A stretch of 64,000 nucleotides of DNA. It comes from Streblospio benedicti (lineage: Eukaryota; Annelida; Polychaeta; Spionida; Spionidae). The notes under the pieces were generated by a model, which made no database searches, had not been told where the DNA came from, and saw only the letters and a list, made by a program, of their open reading frames with translations. Positions within the stretch are counted from its first letter, which is position 1; every line of letters starts with the position of its first letter. The position numbers and the translations under genes are program-made. The DNA lies in NCBI GenBank assembly GCA_019095985.1, contig CM032667.1:36759557-36823556 (forward strand), given 5' to 3'. Of the stretch, positions 60,597 to 64,000 are shown one piece after another.

Positions 60597-60955
60597 ATAA
60601 CAAGAAACAGGCAGAGTGGATAAGGAGTTGGACTCGTGACCAGAAGGTCGCGGGTTCGATTCGCGGTCGGGTCTGATGGTGGGTGTTGAGCAAACCTAGC
60701 TCTAACAGGTTGTACACTGCTCCATGTTACCTACACTTTAAATAGGTACAGGTCAGGCGAGTGAGCCCTAATGTGAGTGATTAGCACGTCTGCGCTACGG
60801 TAGCGATGTGCTGTGTACTCCCGGGTAGTTGAGAAGGAAATAGTGTGACAAGGATGCCAATGACCTGGTGTAAATATGTAAAGTCGCTAGAGCACGATAA
60901 CAGTGAATTGCGACTATAAATAACCACATTTACATTTAAATTTACCAAAGACACG
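60597..60955 (+). mobile_element. tRNA-derived SINE
   Basis: Pol III A-box-like GAGTGGATAAGG (60614-60625) and B box GGTTCGATTCG (60653-60663) sit in a tRNA-like head (GACTCGTGACC anticodon-loop-like, then GGTCGCGG). They are followed by a ~240-bp body and a tail resembling the usual GTAAAG-GC-AGAGC / GCGACTATAAATAA end, finishing in A/T-rich repeats. About 350 bp; it looks nearly complete. Confidence 0.75.
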
Positions 60956-62655
60956 TAGAAGCCATAGAAACTAGCAACAGCATGGGAAACAACATGGAGA
61001 AGCTGGCGGTCGGTGAAAAGAGTGTCATTGTTTCACGAAATCTGCAATCTATGTTAACACGTACGTAGGTTCTTCTGCGAACACACACTCGTCTATAGTT
61101 CCAGCTAACAAGCAGGGAACGGTCGATTAGCATGACAAAAACAGCCTACTTCTGGCGTTTGTGACCAGGCGGCTTCTCAAACATACATTGTTCGTTTCCC
61201 TTTCATCGCTGTCTTTGCTTAGCTGGTCGGGTTAACAGTTTATTGTCACAGGCACAAAAAGCTTTTGTATGCTCTCGCAAAGACAATGCTGCAAAAAGCC
61301 CCTATTATCGATGACTATTACTTCGGTCACGGTCGAGTGCATTCGGTGCAAATTTGTGGATTTGCTGCTGTTGTTGCTTGTTCTTAGTCGGATGTAAATT
61401 GTACACAGTTCAATAATAAAATAGATTGAATTCTTAATAAAATGGTAATGGCAATGGATTTCAATGTGTTGAGCCCCTACTGTTGTCTTGTAAGTTTCTT
61501 TAAATGTATTAGAAAAATTGCGCACAGTAGAACCTAAAATTATGAGCATCTCTACGAAGACACCACGTACACAATACGAGCATGTCTCTCCCAAGTCCTC
61601 ATAAATGCAATGTATCCTGGTTTTGGAAAGAAAAAATGTGCAGCAAAACCAGTGGATTACTGGCAGTCTCATAAATGATAATGACGTAACTTTTAGAGAA
61701 AAAGAGCGGATCTGTGACCCCTCTCTGGATTTGTCAGTGTAAGTACACTACAAAGTCATCGCGATTTAACCAGTCCTGCAAAAGATGGAATGCATCACAA
61801 ACATACAGACTTAGAAAAATGTTAAATCTACACTATAACTTTGACACTAAAACAAATAGTATGCCAATACACCTGAGAGATGAATGAACACTACACGTAA
61901 CCTAGCCTTCAGTTGACGCAGTTGGCGCTCAGTAGTCATTCAGACGAATGCCCATTGTTATTGGAGAGTATGGATTGTCCTTTCTGTTCTATCAATTCAT
62001 TAATGGCTGTGGCTGTATGTTGCTATTGTCACCTATTGTGCCCTGCTTAATGGAGCTTCTTGTAAGAACAAAAGGGAGGACAATAGGCTATAGAGGACGT
62101 CTCTGTGAACGCACAATGAATATATTGTATTGGCACAAAGGGAGGCCCGCTGTGTAATGCTATAACTAGCTGCTGGGACTCTGTGTGTACCAGCTAATGG
62201 GGCCACAGTAGAATATACAGCAATGGGCGTATTATATACACAGATGTACAGTGGCATTCCGTGCTAACTATGTTATTCATTGAAGCATTTTCTAAGTAGG
62301 TGCCCTATTTAGGTAGAGTTTGATTGAGTTCATGTATGTGTGTATAAGGTCCCAGTAGCGATGTACTCAACCTGATATATGTGCACATTTTATCGATGAC
62401 ATAAATGTAGTACATATGTTCGTAGATGACATGGTGTACACAGACAACAGGTTTCACTGCAATAGAGGTGATTTAATAGGTGTGTGTATTGTGTAATATG
62501 TGTGTTTCTGGGCGTACAATGATCAGATGTGCAAACATGCTCATCTATTATCAACAGTGAAAGGGCGCAAAATAGTAACGCAGATGTTGTTTATGATGTG
62601 TGTCATACTGTATTTTGTCCACATTTAGTTTTGGATGGTATTGGATGGTTTTGAA
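60956..62655. other. Intergenic, nothing recognised
   Basis: Noncoding sequence. A 146-codon minus-strand frame (61232-61672) shows no domain and is not supported. Confidence 0.4.
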
Positions 62656-62973
62656 TTAAAAACTCACAGCGTATGGTACTTCGTCGGCCATGGGAATCTC
62701 TGTTAAAACTGCGCACATAGGCATTGTTATCATGTGTATAGTATGAACAGCGATTCCACATTTTCCTGAAATTTGCATTTCACATTCGTAAGTTGACTTT
62801 GCACTAATATATGTAAAGTAAATGGACATACCAGGTACATAAGAGGCATTATCAAGACACCTGATGTGTTTACCTCCTCCTATCATTTCAATTCGTAATG
62901 CTCTAGCATTTCTTCTCACTTTCAATAATCTCCCTCTAAGAATCACTTTCATAGGATCAGCATCCGCCTTCAT
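62656..62973 (-). other. Unrecognised open frame, 105 aa
   Basis: A minus-strand frame from ATG (62971-62973) to a stop, beginning MKADADPMKVILRGRLLKVR and basic in its N-terminal third. A GTGAGT donor-like site falls just before the stop and a TTTCAG acceptor-like site inside, so an internal exon is possible. No family is recognised; it may be chance. Confidence 0.2.
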
Positions 62974-62991
62974 AAATACACAGAGAGGCAA

Positions 62992-64000
62992 AATAAAACA
63001 CTTCTCATACGGGCGAAGTCAAACTACAACAAGGCAAGATGGAATCAGTGTCTTAAAGGTAAACACTGTAGCAGGTCCACAAGACATCATTGCACTCTTG
63101 TTAAACACCTCGTGGGCTGAAGAAGCAAGAGGACACTGGTGTCACTGGTGGACGTGGCATCAGTGTAAAACACACTGTTTGCATAGCGGGAATAGAAGGC
63201 CTGAGAGGATGAATTAACACATTTGGCTGGTGTGGACCCCTCTGGTATTCTGTGGGAACGGAAGTCAGTGAGTTTGGCTAAAATTGGCAGTTGAAACATG
63301 CATATCTGTGGGAGAGTTTGAGTAGTGTTGAGCGATTTCTGTCTGCGGGTAAAGCTACATGACATGTACTAGAGGATCTGCTGTTGATGTAATTTGCAAT
63401 GCAAATACTGCATTGTATACCAAAGATAATTGAACTTAAACATAAACTAAACAAACAAATGCAAGTGACATGTTTAAACCTAATGTAGTATTTTTCAAAA
63501 TTATTCTACTTCAATCACATATACCTTGTATTTGTCCACAAAATATATACTAGCATTTGACAGTTTTTGTTACAAATCAATTTCTCAGCCATTCATTGTT
63601 GCCTAATTGCCGCTGTATTACAGGTGGCAGCATATTACTGATTGTCACGCACTTTAACAGAAAACAACAACAACCTATTCTAAATCACATCTTCATGCAA
63701 AATAATGTTCACACATTTCACCCTTGAAAAGATGCACAATATTAGTTAACAAAACATTCGCTTGATTATCATCAGATCTGTCATTATTTGGGTTGTATGG
63801 TCGCTACCTTGTAGATTTTGTATACCCACACGGGAAAAGATTTTCTGAAAAGGCTTTCTAATGTATCTGAGATGAAGAGATTGCAACATTCTTGTTGCTA
63901 TTGTGACCCTGTTATTTGAGTGGTTATGTCCTATTATATCAGTTCATGTTCAGGTTATCGGTAACAAACAAGTTAAATCAAGGCTGCAACCCTATCCCAC
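62992..64000. other. Intergenic, nothing recognised
   Basis: AT-rich noncoding sequence to the window end. Short frames only. Confidence 0.4.

Noticed and set aside
60601-60680. True tRNA gene
   Set aside because: A and B boxes are present but the anticodon and acceptor stems do not pair properly, and a SINE body follows.
61232-61672. 146-codon minus-strand frame
   Set aside because: No domain, no splice context and AT-rich composition like the surrounding noncoding DNA.

Overview
The window reads as invertebrate metazoan nuclear DNA: AT-rich, with spliced genes, tRNA-derived SINEs, Helitrons, a LINE fragment, a Penelope-like fragment, (CA)n and (TA)n microsatellites and many foldback elements. 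The SoxB2 protein and the repeat types suggest a marine invertebrate, perhaps a lophotrochozoan; the phylum cannot be settled from the sequence alone.

Only two protein-coding genes are well supported. (1) A 22-finger C2H2 zinc-finger protein of 1126 residues lies on the minus strand in one open frame (21374-24754). It contains an indel-free 132-residue tandem duplication of a four-finger module and a duplicated N-terminal QD[LV]VQDLS motif. (2) A SoxB2-type (Sox14/21-like) HMG-box gene lies on the plus strand (35973-42235). It has three exons that join to 318 codons, with the whole HMG box on a phase 1-1 exon. A TATA/CCAAT/GC-box promoter sits about 260 bases upstream of the start codon. The two genes are divergent, about 11 kb apart.

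Layout: 1-2.3 kb, tandem Helitrons then a GIY-YIG (Penelope-like) fragment. 2.3-12 kb, mostly noncoding, with enhancer-like stretches, a GC-rich islet near 6.3 kb and a palindromic element near 11.4 kb. 12.04-13.2 kb, an apparently complete non-autonomous Helitron, then a perfect hairpin and a CACCGGTGG-rich islet. 15.6-18.5 kb, a LINE reverse-transcriptase fragment followed by a GC-rich decayed block that I cannot identify. 19.6-20.1 kb, a TTAA-flanked MITE, with a partial inverted copy at 27.6-27.9 kb. 21.4-24.8 kb, the zinc-finger gene. 25-35 kb, repeats (TA satellite, SINE-like head, roughly 200-bp tandem array, foldback MITE) and an enhancer-like block at 32.6-33.3 kb. 35.5-42.4 kb, SoxB2. 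42.4-64 kb, a gene-poor flank with several enhancer-like stretches, a 511-bp foldback element, (CA)n and a SINE.

Both genes encode DNA-binding transcription regulators. SoxB2 sits in a large gene-poor territory with many SOX- and homeodomain-core-rich blocks, as is known for developmental regulators. That the blocks regulate SoxB2 is inference; no cross-species comparison was possible.
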